A stretch of DNA of 64,000 nucleotides, taken from assembly GCF_002998295.1 (NCBI RefSeq), contig NZ_CP027226.1, positions 434,001 through 498,000 on the forward strand, read 5' to 3'. Below, piece after piece: positions 7,513-16,901 of this stretch. The translations under genes and the position numbers were made by a program. The first letter of the stretch is position 1, and the number at the start of each line of letters is the position of its first letter. Under the pieces are notes generated by a model, which ran no database searches, had not been told where the DNA came from, and saw only the letters and a list, made by a program, of their open reading frames with translations. This stretch comes from Fastidiosipila sanguinis. Its GTDB lineage: Bacteria > Bacillota > Clostridia > Saccharofermentanales > Fastidiosipilaceae.

Positions 7513-8907
7513 ATGAATTTACACGGAATTGAATTCGATTACAAATTCAAGGCACCATTAGAGCCAGAGTTTATTCCAATGAAGGTTTGGAATGATGCTT
7601 ATTTGTCTGGCGCAAAAGAAAATTTCTCAGTAGCAATTGAGAGAAATGATGGATTGGTAGAAGTTGAGAATACATTCATTTATGGTGATGCAGAGCATTT
7701 TGATGCAGATGTAATGTACATTAATAGGTTAGTTAAGCAACTAATTTGGGCTAGAGGTGGTTATAAGATCTATCTAGCAGGTAATGAAAAAATCGCTAAT
7801 AAAATAAAAGAACAATATAACAAAAATGGCGAAAGAGCATTTGACGTTGACTATATGCAAAGAGTATATGGCGAAAAATTTGAAGTTATTATTAAAGCCT
7901 TTGATGATATGCCAAAAGCTCATTTTGTACCAGTAGAGTCAAGCAATGAATTGCACGGTTGTCGTATTGGTTTCGATGCTGGAGGTTCAGATAGAAAAGT
8001 ATCAGCAGTTATTGATGGTGAAACAATTTACTCAGAGGAAGTAATCTGGTTCCCTAAGTTAGAATCAGACCCTCAATATCACTATGATGGTATTGTAGAA
8101 TCACTAAGAACAGCAGCTTCTAAAATGCCAAGAGTAGATGGTATCGGTATTTCATCTGCAGGTATTTACATCAATGATAGAACCAAAGTAGCTTCTTTAT
8201 TCTTACAAGTACCAGAAGAAATCTATGCAGATACTGTCGAAGATATTTATATAAGAGCATGTGAAGAAGTCGCCCCTGGTAAGCCATTTATGGTAGCTAA
8301 TGATGGTGATGTTTCAGCTTTGGCAGGTGCTATGAGTCTAGAGGAAGGTAAAGTTCTAGGAATAGCAATGGGTACAAGTGAAGCAGTTGGATATGTAGAT
8401 GCAGACATGAATTTAACTGGATATTTAAATGAATTGGCATTTGCTCCAGCAGACTATCAACCAGCAGAAACAGCTGAGGTAGATGAATGGTCCGGTGACT
8501 ATGGTATGGGATGTAAATATTTCTCACAAGATGCTGCTATTAGATTGGCAGAGAGAGCTGGATTAGATGTTGATCCTTCATTATCATTGGCAGAAAAACT
8601 CAAAGTTATTCAAGCATATATGAATGATGGTAATGAAGCTGCCAAAGATGTATTCACAAGTATTGGTGTCTATCTAGGTTACACCTTAGCATACTATTCA
8701 GACTTCTATGACATCGAAGATGTTATCTTAATGGGAAGAGTTGTGTCAGGTAAAGGTGGAGATAGAATTCTTGAAGTTTGCCAAGAAGTAATTAAAGCTG
8801 AATATCCTGAATTAGCAGAAAAAATGGATATTATGTTACCAAGTGAGAAATTAAGAAGAGTTGGTCAAAGTGTTGCTGCAGCAAGCTTGCCAATTATTCC
8901 AAAATAA
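7513..8907 (+). CDS. ROK-family protein, probable sugar kinase, with N-terminal extension
   Basis: 464 residues behind GGGAGGT. The first about 145 residues are an extension of unknown fold. The rest has the ASKHA/ROK phosphate loops: FDAGGSDRK (phosphate 1), GIGISSAGIYI, ANDGDVSALAGA and GIAMGTSEAVGY (adenosine side). ROK kinases phosphorylate hexoses such as glucose, GlcNAc or ManNAc. The usual zinc-binding C-x-C-G-x(2)-G-C-x-E signature is missing: the matching place reads DEWSGDYGMGCKYFSQDAA. Activity is therefore uncertain, though D262 and nearby glycines are kept. It has its own terminator and sits just before the EndoS-like gene, which would fit amino-sugar use. Confidence 0.82.
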   Translation: MNLHGIEFDYKFKAPLEPEFIPMKVWNDAYLSGAKENFSVAIERNDGLVEVENTFIYGDAEHFDADVMYINRLVKQLIWARGGYKIYLAGNEKIANKIKEQYNKNGERAFDVDYMQRVYGEKFEVIIKAFDDMPKAHFVPVESSNELHGCRIGFDAGGSDRKVSAVIDGETIYSEEVIWFPKLESDPQYHYDGIVESLRTAASKMPRVDGIGISSAGIYINDRTKVASLFLQVPEEIYADTVEDIYIRACEEVAPGKPFMVANDGDVSALAGAMSLEEGKVLGIAMGTSEAVGYVDADMNLTGYLNELAFAPADYQPAETAEVDEWSGDYGMGCKYFSQDAAIRLAERAGLDVDPSLSLAEKLKVIQAYMNDGNEAAKDVFTSIGVYLGYTLAYYSDFYDIEDVILMGRVVSGKGGDRILEVCQEVIKAEYPELAEKMDIMLPSEKLRRVGQSVAAASLPIIPK

Positions 8908-8933
8908 ATTTAGATTTAAGTAATTAATTTTTT

Positions 8934-8964
8934 AGAACCTGCCTCTATGGCAGGTTCTTTTTTG
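8934..8964 (+). terminator. Rho-independent terminator
   Basis: AGAACCTGCC and GGCAGGTTCT form a perfect 10-bp stem with a TCTAT loop, followed by six T. It ends the ROK gene transcript. Confidence 0.92.
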
Positions 8965-9015
8965 CATAAATGTCTTCTATTAATTGGCGGTATAATATTT
9001 ATCTTTAGGATAATG

Positions 9016-9065
9016 GCACAAGTATAAAAATACTTATTGTTTTATTTTGTGCACTATGGTATAAA
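9016..9065 (+). promoter_or_regulatory. Promoter and operator-like repeats of the EndoS-like gene
   Basis: TTGTTT (9037-9042), a 17-bp spacer and TATAAA (9060-9065) form a plausible sigma-A promoter. GCACAA (9016-9021) and TTGTGC (9047-9052) are inverted repeats, the second inside the promoter spacer; between them AAGTAT and ATACTT (9020-9035) form another dyad. This arrangement suggests repressor control, but no regulator can be named. Confidence 0.55.
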
Positions 9066-9144
9066 TGTTTCTAATTATTTTAACTTTGTGTAGAAATATA
9101 GCTTTCTACTAAAGTTAGAACAATAAAAGAAAGAGGGTATTTGA

Positions 9145-12100
9145 ATGAGGAAAAAGATTTTTATGAGGCTCATAACCTCTGTATTCGTGTGTGCTTTTGT
9201 TTTATCAGCAGCACTATTTAATTTTAATGTTGCAGTTAGCGCTATGGATAATTCGAGTGCAGAGAGTATGACTAATGTAAAAGGCTTACAGTTGCCTATC
9301 AATGGTGGTTACTATAGATCCTGGCATGACAAAGCTCATGATCCAAGTAGACCAAATTCGATGTTAGATGTTCCTAAAGAAGTTAATTTAGTCTTTGTTT
9401 TCCCAGGTGGTGAGGAAACTCCAGAGTTTTGGCGTGCGCTGAAAGAAGATTATGTTCCTGCAATGAATGCTAAAGGACAAAAGGTTGTCCGAACAATAAA
9501 TCTTGGAATGGTGCTAAAGGGAGACAAAACTGGTGATGTTATAAACTATGATTTAGATGCGTCAACTTATGCTAAGCGTGCACAGCAAATATATGATGTA
9601 TATGTAGCTGAGCATAATGTAGATGGATTAGACATAGACTATGAAAAACATCATACCTTAAGTGCTGATGGTAGAGAGCTTTTGAGCGAAAAAGATATAG
9701 ATGATGCTACTGGCATTATTAAAGAGTTAAAGAAAATCTTAGACGCAAATAATAAGTTATTTATTCTTGATACGACTATGAAAGCTACTCAGTTGGACAG
9801 AATAAACTATGAGAGAGTCAATAAAATATTCCCAAGAATAAGCGATTGTTTTGATTTTGTATTAATGCAATCATATGGACAAAAAGAAGCAGACTTCAAT
9901 GAGTTCTGGGAAACATATAAGCCATATATTAGACCTGAACAATATTTAGTAGGATTTTCTTGGTATGAAGAAAATTCTCCAAAGGGCAACCAATGGTTTG
10001 ATGTACCAGGTTTTGGCGAAGAGTTCTTAAACAGTAGAGCAGTACAAGAGCATGTTAAATGGCAACCTGACAATGGTGTCAAAGCTGGTGTATTCTCATA
10101 TGCTATCGAAAGAGATGGAGTAGCTCACGGAGACAATAATATTGTCAAAAGTGATTTTTCAAATAGTGCTAAGCTCAGAGAATTAATGGAAGAATCTGGG
10201 GATTATACTTTACTTACTGAAAAACATATTCCTGATAAAAATTTACTTGAAGAGATTAAGTCAAAGGTAGGTCCATACCTAAGAACATTCAGATTGTATG
10301 ATAGAGATTTAGAAATCAATAACCCTGAAATTGAAAGTCTCCAAGGTTTGGAATTAATGCAAAATGTAAAAAGCTTAAGCCTAAATGGTTTAAGTAAGGT
10401 AAAAGAAATCAATAAAGATTTATTGCCTCATAATATAGCAAATGCAATTCCTGAAGCAAAAAATGAAAAAGTATTTAGCAAACTTAAATTAAGTGGACTT
10501 GCTTCTTTAGAAAAACTAGATTTATCAGGATTGAACCTTGAAACTCTAGAGTTCTCTGGAGTTGAAGCATGGACTTCATTATTAGAATTTAATTTAAGCA
10601 ACAACTTATTAGACTTCTATGAAGGAAGCAAAAATAGAGAGATTTTAGATACATTAATAGAGCATGTTAAGAACAACACTTCCGCTGGAGATGTATCCTT
10701 GTTAACATTATTTGATAATCAAAAACCAAGATCTTTCTTTAACTCAGCAATTTTAGAGAAAAATGTTGAAGTAGAAAAAGACTCAGAAGCAAATGATGTG
10801 TTTAAATACATTAAATCTCAAGAAACTTCTACTGGTAGAGTAGTAAAAGATGAAAATGAGTTTAATTCTTTCAAGGAAGAAAGCATTAATGGAACTAAAT
10901 TTGTAGCAAATGATTATACATTTGAAGAATTTAAGTATGATATATCAAATTATAATGCTCGAATAATTACTCATGATAATCAAATCTTCTCAGATACAAG
11001 AGATTCCGGTTCTTCAATCATAAACAATGAAGAAGAGGAAACTTATAGAGTAGTATACTTTGATGAGAATAATAAAGTTGCACATGAGCTTAAGTATGTG
11101 GTTGGTGCTGAAAAAGAAATCATGATCAACTTAGCTGAAAATGCAAAAGTATTAGGAACTTCTTCAATGATTAGAGATTATAAAGAGCTGGTACCTAACC
11201 TATTTGATAATAAATTAAATGGTTTTGGTGATGGTATATTTACCGTAGGTGCTAGAGATATAGAAGAGAGTCCATTCTGGGTTGCATTTGATCTAGGTGA
11301 TGGTGCCAAAGTTCAAAAACTTGAGATTTGGAATGCTACAAAAGCTGATGCATATATGCTAAAGGATATGAATGCTAAAGCTGGAGAATTGTATGTCTTA
11401 AAGGAAACTAATCCAGATACAGCTAATTTATCAAATTCTGAATATCTAGAGAATGACGATAACTGGGAAAAGGTATTTAGCTTCTCTGATTCAAGTCAAC
11501 TTAAAGAAATTACAAATATCTTTGGTCAAGCCTACGAAAAGAATATTTGGAAACTGAAAGTCACTGAAGTAGCAGGTACAGGATATTATAGATCACTGGC
11601 TTTATCTGAAATACGTTTACTAGGACAGCGTGACAACACAGTAGATAAATCAGCGTTAGAAGAATTGATTAAAACTGCAAAGGCTGAGTCAGAAGATATT
11701 AAATGGACAGATGAGACAAAATCAGAGTTGTTAGCAGTTGTTAAAGAAGCAGAGATGATTTTCGCTGATGAAGAGGCAAATAAAGGTCAAGTAAGCAACA
11801 TTCAAGATAAGCTACAAAAAGCTATAGATGCCTTGGTAGAAAAGCCAGAAGCAAACAAAGATAAGTTGAATTATCTAGTGGCCATGTTAGACACTATAGA
11901 CCTAAATGATAAAACTGAAGAATCTATTGAAAATCTAAAAGCTGTAGAATTAAAAGCTAAAGAAGTATTAAATGAAAAATATGCTTCACAAGAAAAGGTA
12001 GATCAAGCAGAAGCAGATTTGCAAAAAGCTATAAACAGTCTAGTTGAAAAGACCGAAACAGATGTAAGTGAAGTAAGTAAAGCAGATTTACAAAAAGCTA

Positions 12101-13014
12101 TAGCAGAAGCTGAAGATGTAAATCTTGAAAATGTTGAAGAAGATGAAAATCTAATTGAATTCAAGAATAAATTAGCTGAAGCTAAGATGTTAAATGAGTT
12201 AGAGGGTTTGACCCAAGAACAAGTAGAAAAAGCAACAACAGAACTTAACGAAGCGCTAAAAGGTCTTAAATTTAAAGAGATGACTCCTGATCCAGAGGTA
12301 CCAGGTGAACAAGAACCTGGAGAGCAAGAGCCTGGTGAAAATCCAGGTCAGGAAGAACCAGAAAACCCAAGTGAAGAACCTGGTGAACAAGAACCAGAGG
12401 AACCAAAAGAACCAGAAGTTCCACAGGAACCAGAAGCGCCACAAGATCCAGAGACTGAACAACCAGAGGACAATGAAGCTAATTCAGAGCCCCTAAAATT
12501 AGATCCAAACTCACCATTCAAAGATATTAATATCATAAGTGATGAGGGTAAACATACAGGTTACACATTATGGGCAGAAAAACTAGAGTCTTCTGATAAA
12601 AAAGAAGTTTTCGAAATTAAACTGCTAGACAAAAATGGAAATTCTGTTCAACCAAAATCTAAGATTAGTCTTGAAATAACAATAGGATTCGATATTGATA
12701 AGAACGAGAAGTTAAGTTTGACACATATTAAATCAGATGGCACTAGCGAAAATCTATATGTTAAGATCAATGGTAGACAAGTTGTATTTGAAACAGATGG
12801 TTTCTCTAAGTTTATATTTGCAGCAGAGAAACTTGAGTCAGAGAATACTACAGCAAGTTCAAGCATGGCTACAGAAGCAACAAGCAAAGCTAAGTCTGAG
12901 TCTAAGTCTACTCCAGCAAAAACTGGTGCTATTACCTACTATATACCTCTAGCTTTAATAGCCTTAAGCTTAGCTAGTGTAATAATTGTAGTACGTAGAA
13001 AGCTAGAAGATTAA
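9145..13014 (+). CDS. EndoS-like secreted endo-beta-N-acetylglucosaminidase (GH18), wall-anchored
   Basis: 1289 residues. Signal peptide 1-33 (cut after VSA). GH18 domain about 45-345 with catalytic signature DGLDIDYE at 160-167 (acid E167). Then leucine-rich repeats (about 360-500), a hybrid Ig-like part, a galactose-binding-type CBM (about 670-828), FIVAR-like three-helix repeats (about 829-1040), a Pro/Glu-rich spacer, a wall-proximal beta domain, and a sorting signal PAKTG (1257-1261) with hydrophobic stretch and basic tail. Stretches such as IRPEQYLVGFSWYEEN and VFSYAIERDGVAH closely match, from memory, Streptococcus pyogenes EndoS, which removes the N-glycan of IgG Fc. The target glycoprotein here is unproven. 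EndoS itself is shorter and not wall-anchored. Confidence 0.92.
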   Translation: MRKKIFMRLITSVFVCAFVLSAALFNFNVAVSAMDNSSAESMTNVKGLQLPINGGYYRSWHDKAHDPSRPNSMLDVPKEVNLVFVFPGGEETPEFWRALKEDYVPAMNAKGQKVVRTINLGMVLKGDKTGDVINYDLDASTYAKRAQQIYDVYVAEHNVDGLDIDYEKHHTLSADGRELLSEKDIDDATGIIKELKKILDANNKLFILDTTMKATQLDRINYERVNKIFPRISDCFDFVLMQSYGQKEADFNEFWETYKPYIRPEQYLVGFSWYEENSPKGNQWFDVPGFGEEFLNSRAVQEHVKWQPDNGVKAGVFSYAIERDGVAHGDNNIVKSDFSNSAKLRELMEESGDYTLLTEKHIPDKNLLEEIKSKVGPYLRTFRLYDRDLEINNPEIESLQGLELMQNVKSLSLNGLSKVKEINKDLLPHNIANAIPEAKNEKVFSKLKLSGLASLEKLDLSGLNLETLEFSGVEAWTSLLEFNLSNNLLDFYEGSKNREILDTLIEHVKNNTSAGDVSLLTLFDNQKPRSFFNSAILEKNVEVEKDSEANDVFKYIKSQETSTGRVVKDENEFNSFKEESINGTKFVANDYTFEEFKYDISNYNARIITHDNQIFSDTRDSGSSIINNEEEETYRVVYFDENNKVAHELKYVVGAEKEIMINLAENAKVLGTSSMIRDYKELVPNLFDNKLNGFGDGIFTVGARDIEESPFWVAFDLGDGAKVQKLEIWNATKADAYMLKDMNAKAGELYVLKETNPDTANLSNSEYLENDDNWEKVFSFSDSSQLKEITNIFGQAYEKNIWKLKVTEVAGTGYYRSLALSEIRLLGQRDNTVDKSALEELIKTAKAESEDIKWTDETKSELLAVVKEAEMIFADEEANKGQVSNIQDKLQKAIDALVEKPEANKDKLNYLVAMLDTIDLNDKTEESIENLKAVELKAKEVLNEKYASQEKVDQAEADLQKAINSLVEKTETDVSEVSKADLQKAIAEAEDVNLENVEEDENLIEFKNKLAEAKMLNELEGLTQEQVEKATTELNEALKGLKFKEMTPDPEVPGEQEPGEQEPGENPGQEEPENPSEEPGEQEPEEPKEPEVPQEPEAPQDPETEQPEDNEANSEPLKLDPNSPFKDINIISDEGKHTGYTLWAEKLESSDKKEVFEIKLLDKNGNSVQPKSKISLEITIGFDIDKNEKLSLTHIKSDGTSENLYVKINGRQVVFETDGFSKFIFAAEKLESENTTASSSMATEATSKAKSESKSTPAKTGAITYYIPLALIALSLASVIIVVRRKLED

Positions 13015-13046
13015 GAATAACTTAATTTGAAAATAAAAACTAATGG

Positions 13047-13078
13047 AAGTGCTCCGTAAAAAGGGGCACTTTCTTTTT
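13047..13078 (+). terminator. Rho-independent terminator
   Basis: AAGTGCTCC and GGGGCACTT pair (one G-T) and are followed by TCTTTTT, ending the EndoS-like transcript before pheS. Confidence 0.85.
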
Positions 13079-13171
13079 GTAAAAAAATCAAAAGATTATA
13101 CAATGTTGGGATATAATATCTAAAAGACAATTTTAATTAATAAAAGTAATCAGGAAAAGAGGGGATAATTG

Positions 13172-14239
13172 ATGTTACAACAAGAACTTGAAACTTTACT
13201 GAAAGAAGCAGTTGCAGCAATTAATGAAGCTCAGACTAATTCTAAGTTGCAAGAGCTTAAACAGAAATTTCTTGGCAAAAAAGGAACATTAAGTGTAATT
13301 TTAAAATCTATTGGTAAAGCTTCTGCAGAAGAACGTCCTTTACTTGGTAAATTAGGAAATGAAGTTAAGAATAGTATTCAAGCAAGTTTAGATTCTAAGG
13401 AAGTTGAGATTTTGGAAAATAGTTCATATATAGATACGGATTTTGACGTATCTCTTCCAGGATCTCAAATACAGGCAGCAAGTTTGCACCCAATCACACA
13501 GATGGCATATGACTTAAATGATGCCTTCTTATCTCTGAATTTTGAGTTGTTTTCTGAGGATGATATAACAAGCGAGCAATATGCCTTTGATAACTTGAAT
13601 TTCCCTAAAGAACACCCAGCTAGAGAGTCAATGGATACTTATTGGCTTAAACCAGGTGCTACTTTAGAAGAATTGAGTACAGAAGATTATGAGAAGGCCA
13701 GTAAACGTTTATGCTTAAGACCTCACTTAACTGGAGCTTCAGTGCGTTATTTACAAGCGAATGGTGCTCCTGCAAGATTTGTATATCCTGGACAGGTGTT
13801 CAGAAATGAGACCACAGATGCTAGACACGAGAGAGCTTTCTTCCAATATGAAGCTTTAATTGTTGATAAAGACTTCTCCTTTGCCTCAGGTAAATTATTA
13901 ATTGAAACTATATTAGAAAAAGTATTTGGACATCATGTGCCAGTTAGAATGAGAGCTGGATATTTCCCATTTGTTGAACCAGGATTTGAAATTGATATGC
14001 AGTGTCAAGTTTGTGTTGGTAAGGGATGTTCAGTATGTAACCAAGTTGGTTGGTTAGAAGTTATGCCTGGTGGTGTACCTCATCCCAACGTATTACGAGC
14101 AGCAGGCCTTGACCCAGAAGAGTGGTCAGGTTTCTACATTAACATCGGTTTGGATAGATTAGTTATGATGAGATACGGTATTGATGATGTTAGATTGTTC
14201 CATAGCACTGATTTAAGATTCTTAGAACAATATAAATAG
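13172..14239 (+). CDS. pheS: Phenylalanyl-tRNA synthetase alpha subunit
   Basis: 355 residues from ATG 13172, placed 7 nt after AGAGGGG; a TTG three bases earlier is less well spaced. An N-terminal coiled coil binds tRNA, and the class II catalytic core shows the family stretches HPITQM, RTHLTG-like RPHLTGASVRYL, FRNETTDARHERAFFQYE and a C-terminal GLDRLVMMRYGI. The insert with CQVCVGKGCSVC is unusual: four cysteines in the motif 2-3 linker could bind metal, as in some PheS proteins. It forms a two-gene operon with pheT. No T-box lies upstream. Confidence 0.97.
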   Translation: MLQQELETLLKEAVAAINEAQTNSKLQELKQKFLGKKGTLSVILKSIGKASAEERPLLGKLGNEVKNSIQASLDSKEVEILENSSYIDTDFDVSLPGSQIQAASLHPITQMAYDLNDAFLSLNFELFSEDDITSEQYAFDNLNFPKEHPARESMDTYWLKPGATLEELSTEDYEKASKRLCLRPHLTGASVRYLQANGAPARFVYPGQVFRNETTDARHERAFFQYEALIVDKDFSFASGKLLIETILEKVFGHHVPVRMRAGYFPFVEPGFEIDMQCQVCVGKGCSVCNQVGWLEVMPGGVPHPNVLRAAGLDPEEWSGFYINIGLDRLVMMRYGIDDVRLFHSTDLRFLEQYK

Positions 14240-14257
14240 TAAGAGGAGAGGTGAATC

Positions 14258-16675
14258 ATGAAAGTATCATTGAATTGGTTAAAAGATTATGTAGAATTAC
14301 CAGAAGATTTGAGCATTGAAGACTTAGCCTACGATCTTACTATGCGTACTGTTGAAGTCGAGGATGTTGAGAGTCTTAAGGACAGATTTTCTGGAATTGT
14401 TGTAGGTGAGATTCTCAGTATTGAGAAGCACGAAAATGCCGATACCTTATGGGTATGTAAAGTTAATGTTGGTGGAGAAAGAGATCTTCAAATAGTTTGT
14501 GGTGGACAAAACTTATTTGTTGGCCAAAAAGTAGCTGTGTCAGTACCTGGAGCTATGGTACGTTGGCATGGTCAAGGTGAAGCTGTAGAGATCAAAAGTA
14601 CTAAATTAAGAGGTGTCTTGAGTGAAGGTATGATCTGTGGTGCTAATGAGCTCGATTTGGAAGTAATATTCCCAGCTGCTGAACACGATATTATGGATTT
14701 ATCTGATCTAGAAAAGGCTCAACCTGGTGTAAACATTGCAGATGCAATTGGCCTAGATGATTACATAATTGAAATTGATAATAAATCAATGACTCATAGA
14801 CCGGATCTCTGGGGACATTATGGTATAGCAAGAGAGTTAGCTGCTATTTATAATACTAAGTTAAAAAAACTAGAAACTTTTGAAGTTACAGATAATTTAG
14901 ATAATTATCCTGTAGAAATAAGCACCAAAAATTGTAATGCTTATTCAGCTTATGTAATCGACAATGTTAAAGTCGAAAAATCTCCTCTAGATATGAGAAT
15001 TAGACTTTGGTCAGTAGATGTAAATCCAAAGAATAATTTAGTAGATATAACAAACTATGTAATGTTAACCACTGGTCAACCAACACATGGTTTTGATTAC
15101 AAACATGTTGAATCAGGAATACTAGTTAGAGATGCTAATTCAGATGAGAAACTTGAACTATTAGATGGCACTATTCTTGATTTGGATCCAGAAGATGTAG
15201 TAATTACTGATGGTAAGAAACCTTTAGCTCTAGGTGGAGTTATGGGTGGTAAGCAAGACTCAATATTAGCAGATACAGATAGTATGCTTCTAGAGATTGC
15301 ATCATTTAGTCCATTGGCAGTTAGAAGAACTTCTAAGAGACATAATGTTAGAACTGATTCTTCTAGTAGATATGAAAAAGATATTGATACAGCAAGAATG
15401 GAAGATGCTAAGAATCTTGCCTTTAACTTGTTAAATAAACTCTTACCGGACGCAAAAATTATTGCAAAAGGTCAAGCAAAGCAACATGAGACTGAACGTA
15501 ATGAGATAACAGTTAAATATGATTATCTCAACGTAAGAATTGGTCGTGAAATTACTAGCCAAGAGATTCATGATAGTCTTGAACCTTTAGGTTTCGAAAT
15601 TATTAATGAGGATGATAACGAGTTTACGGTCTTAGCACCAGTTTGGAGATCTACTGGTGATATCCAGATGGCCGCTGATATTCTCGAAGAAATAGCTAGA
15701 ATGATAGGGTACGAGAACTTTAGCTTAATTGCTCCAAGCATCGAACTAGAAGCAGCAATTAACCAAAGGGAAGTTAATTTAAACCATAATCTTCACAAGT
15801 ATTTTGCGATTCGCTGTGGTTTCCAAGAAGTGTACACTTATCCATGGGTAGACAGTCACTATATTGAAGCAGCAGATATTGATGCGAGCGAGTGGTTAGA
15901 GTTACAAGATGCACCAAGTCCTACTCAATCTAAGTTAAGAGGAAGTCTAGTTCCAGGATTGTTAGAAGCTGCGGTCAAGAACTTAAGATATAAATCAGAG
16001 TTTAAGATTTTCGAACAAGCACAAGTTTTTGCTAAAGGATATAGGACACCATCTAGTCCAGATGAAGTACTTCCTGAACAAAAGAACTACTTAGGATTAT
16101 TAGCAGCTGGAGATTCACCAGAGCTATTATTCCGTGATCTTAAAGGTAGTTTAGAATCAATGGCTAGATATAATCATTGTACTGGAATTTCATTCGCTCA
16201 AGAAGAGAAACCTAGCTGGGCAGATCCAAAGGTATGGTTAAATATCTTGGATAAAGATGGCGAAGTTATTGGTGACCTAGGAATGATTTCTCCAAAAACT
16301 GCGAAAAATAGTGGTGTAAAAAATCACTATGTATTAATTGCAGAATTTGACTTAGATCATATTGAGAGCTTGGATTCTAGAACTAATTCATATGAAAGCT
16401 TGAATCAATATCAAGTAGTAACACAAGACTTAAATATTTGGGTAAAAGATGAAGTAAAGTGGTCTGAAATTGCTGAATTGGTAGAACCACTAGTTCAAAA
16501 ATTAGAGTTCTTAGAGATTTATCGTAGTGCAGAAATGGCAAAAGATGAGAAAAGTATTTTGCTAAGATATGAGCTATCATCCTCAGATCATACTTTAAGT
16601 AGTGAAGAGATTGAAGCTAAGAATGCTGAGATTATTAATGTTTTAGCCGAAAATTTAGGAGCTAAGCAAAATTAA
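14258..16675 (+). CDS. pheT: Phenylalanyl-tRNA synthetase beta subunit
   Basis: 805 residues, the usual full length. Domain order: EMAP-type tRNA-binding domain (about 40-155), B3/B4 editing domain (about 215-385; NNLVDITNYVMLTTGQPTHGFD), B5 DNA-binding-like domain (about 405-475), catalytic-like core, and the ferredoxin-like anticodon-binding domain at the end. It pairs with PheS as an alpha2-beta2 enzyme. It follows pheS by 18 bp with a good AGAGGAGAGGTG ribosome binding site and is ended by a hairpin. Confidence 0.97.
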   Translation: MKVSLNWLKDYVELPEDLSIEDLAYDLTMRTVEVEDVESLKDRFSGIVVGEILSIEKHENADTLWVCKVNVGGERDLQIVCGGQNLFVGQKVAVSVPGAMVRWHGQGEAVEIKSTKLRGVLSEGMICGANELDLEVIFPAAEHDIMDLSDLEKAQPGVNIADAIGLDDYIIEIDNKSMTHRPDLWGHYGIARELAAIYNTKLKKLETFEVTDNLDNYPVEISTKNCNAYSAYVIDNVKVEKSPLDMRIRLWSVDVNPKNNLVDITNYVMLTTGQPTHGFDYKHVESGILVRDANSDEKLELLDGTILDLDPEDVVITDGKKPLALGGVMGGKQDSILADTDSMLLEIASFSPLAVRRTSKRHNVRTDSSSRYEKDIDTARMEDAKNLAFNLLNKLLPDAKIIAKGQAKQHETERNEITVKYDYLNVRIGREITSQEIHDSLEPLGFEIINEDDNEFTVLAPVWRSTGDIQMAADILEEIARMIGYENFSLIAPSIELEAAINQREVNLNHNLHKYFAIRCGFQEVYTYPWVDSHYIEAADIDASEWLELQDAPSPTQSKLRGSLVPGLLEAAVKNLRYKSEFKIFEQAQVFAKGYRTPSSPDEVLPEQKNYLGLLAAGDSPELLFRDLKGSLESMARYNHCTGISFAQEEKPSWADPKVWLNILDKDGEVIGDLGMISPKTAKNSGVKNHYVLIAEFDLDHIESLDSRTNSYESLNQYQVVTQDLNIWVKDEVKWSEIAELVEPLVQKLEFLEIYRSAEMAKDEKSILLRYELSSSDHTLSSEEIEAKNAEIINVLAENLGAKQN

Positions 16676-16703
16676 AGATTGCTAGCAAAAATTTAAATTT
16701 ATT

Positions 16704-16730
16704 AAGGGAGTTAGAGATAGCTCCCTTTTT
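16704..16730 (+). terminator. Terminator of pheST
   Basis: AAGGGAG (16704-16710) pairs with CTCCCTT and runs into five T. Confidence 0.85.
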
Positions 16731-16756
16731 AGATGTGATGTTTAGATAAAATAAAA

Positions 16757-16781
16757 CCCCGAGTAAAGGAGCTAGTCGGGG
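16757..16781. terminator. Second hairpin, best read as a terminator on the minus strand
   Basis: CCCCGA (16757-16762) and TCGGGG (16776-16781) form a stem. The minus strand has TTTTATTTT after it, the plus strand only CTTTAT. It may stop antisense transcription toward pheT or act as a backup plus-strand stop. Confidence 0.5.
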
Positions 16782-16901
16782 CTTTATAATACGTTTTGGA
16801 GGACTGTATATCAAAAAACTACACTTAAATAATAATCTAGCAATGTGAAGTTAGTATGAAATAATATAAAATATATTTGTAATAAGGAGGGAGATTTTGC
16901 T

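Noticed and set aside
12256-12536. Three overlapping frames in the Pro/Glu-rich spacer region
   Set aside because: Repetitive codons of the EndoS-like gene open other frames by chance; low-complexity products only.
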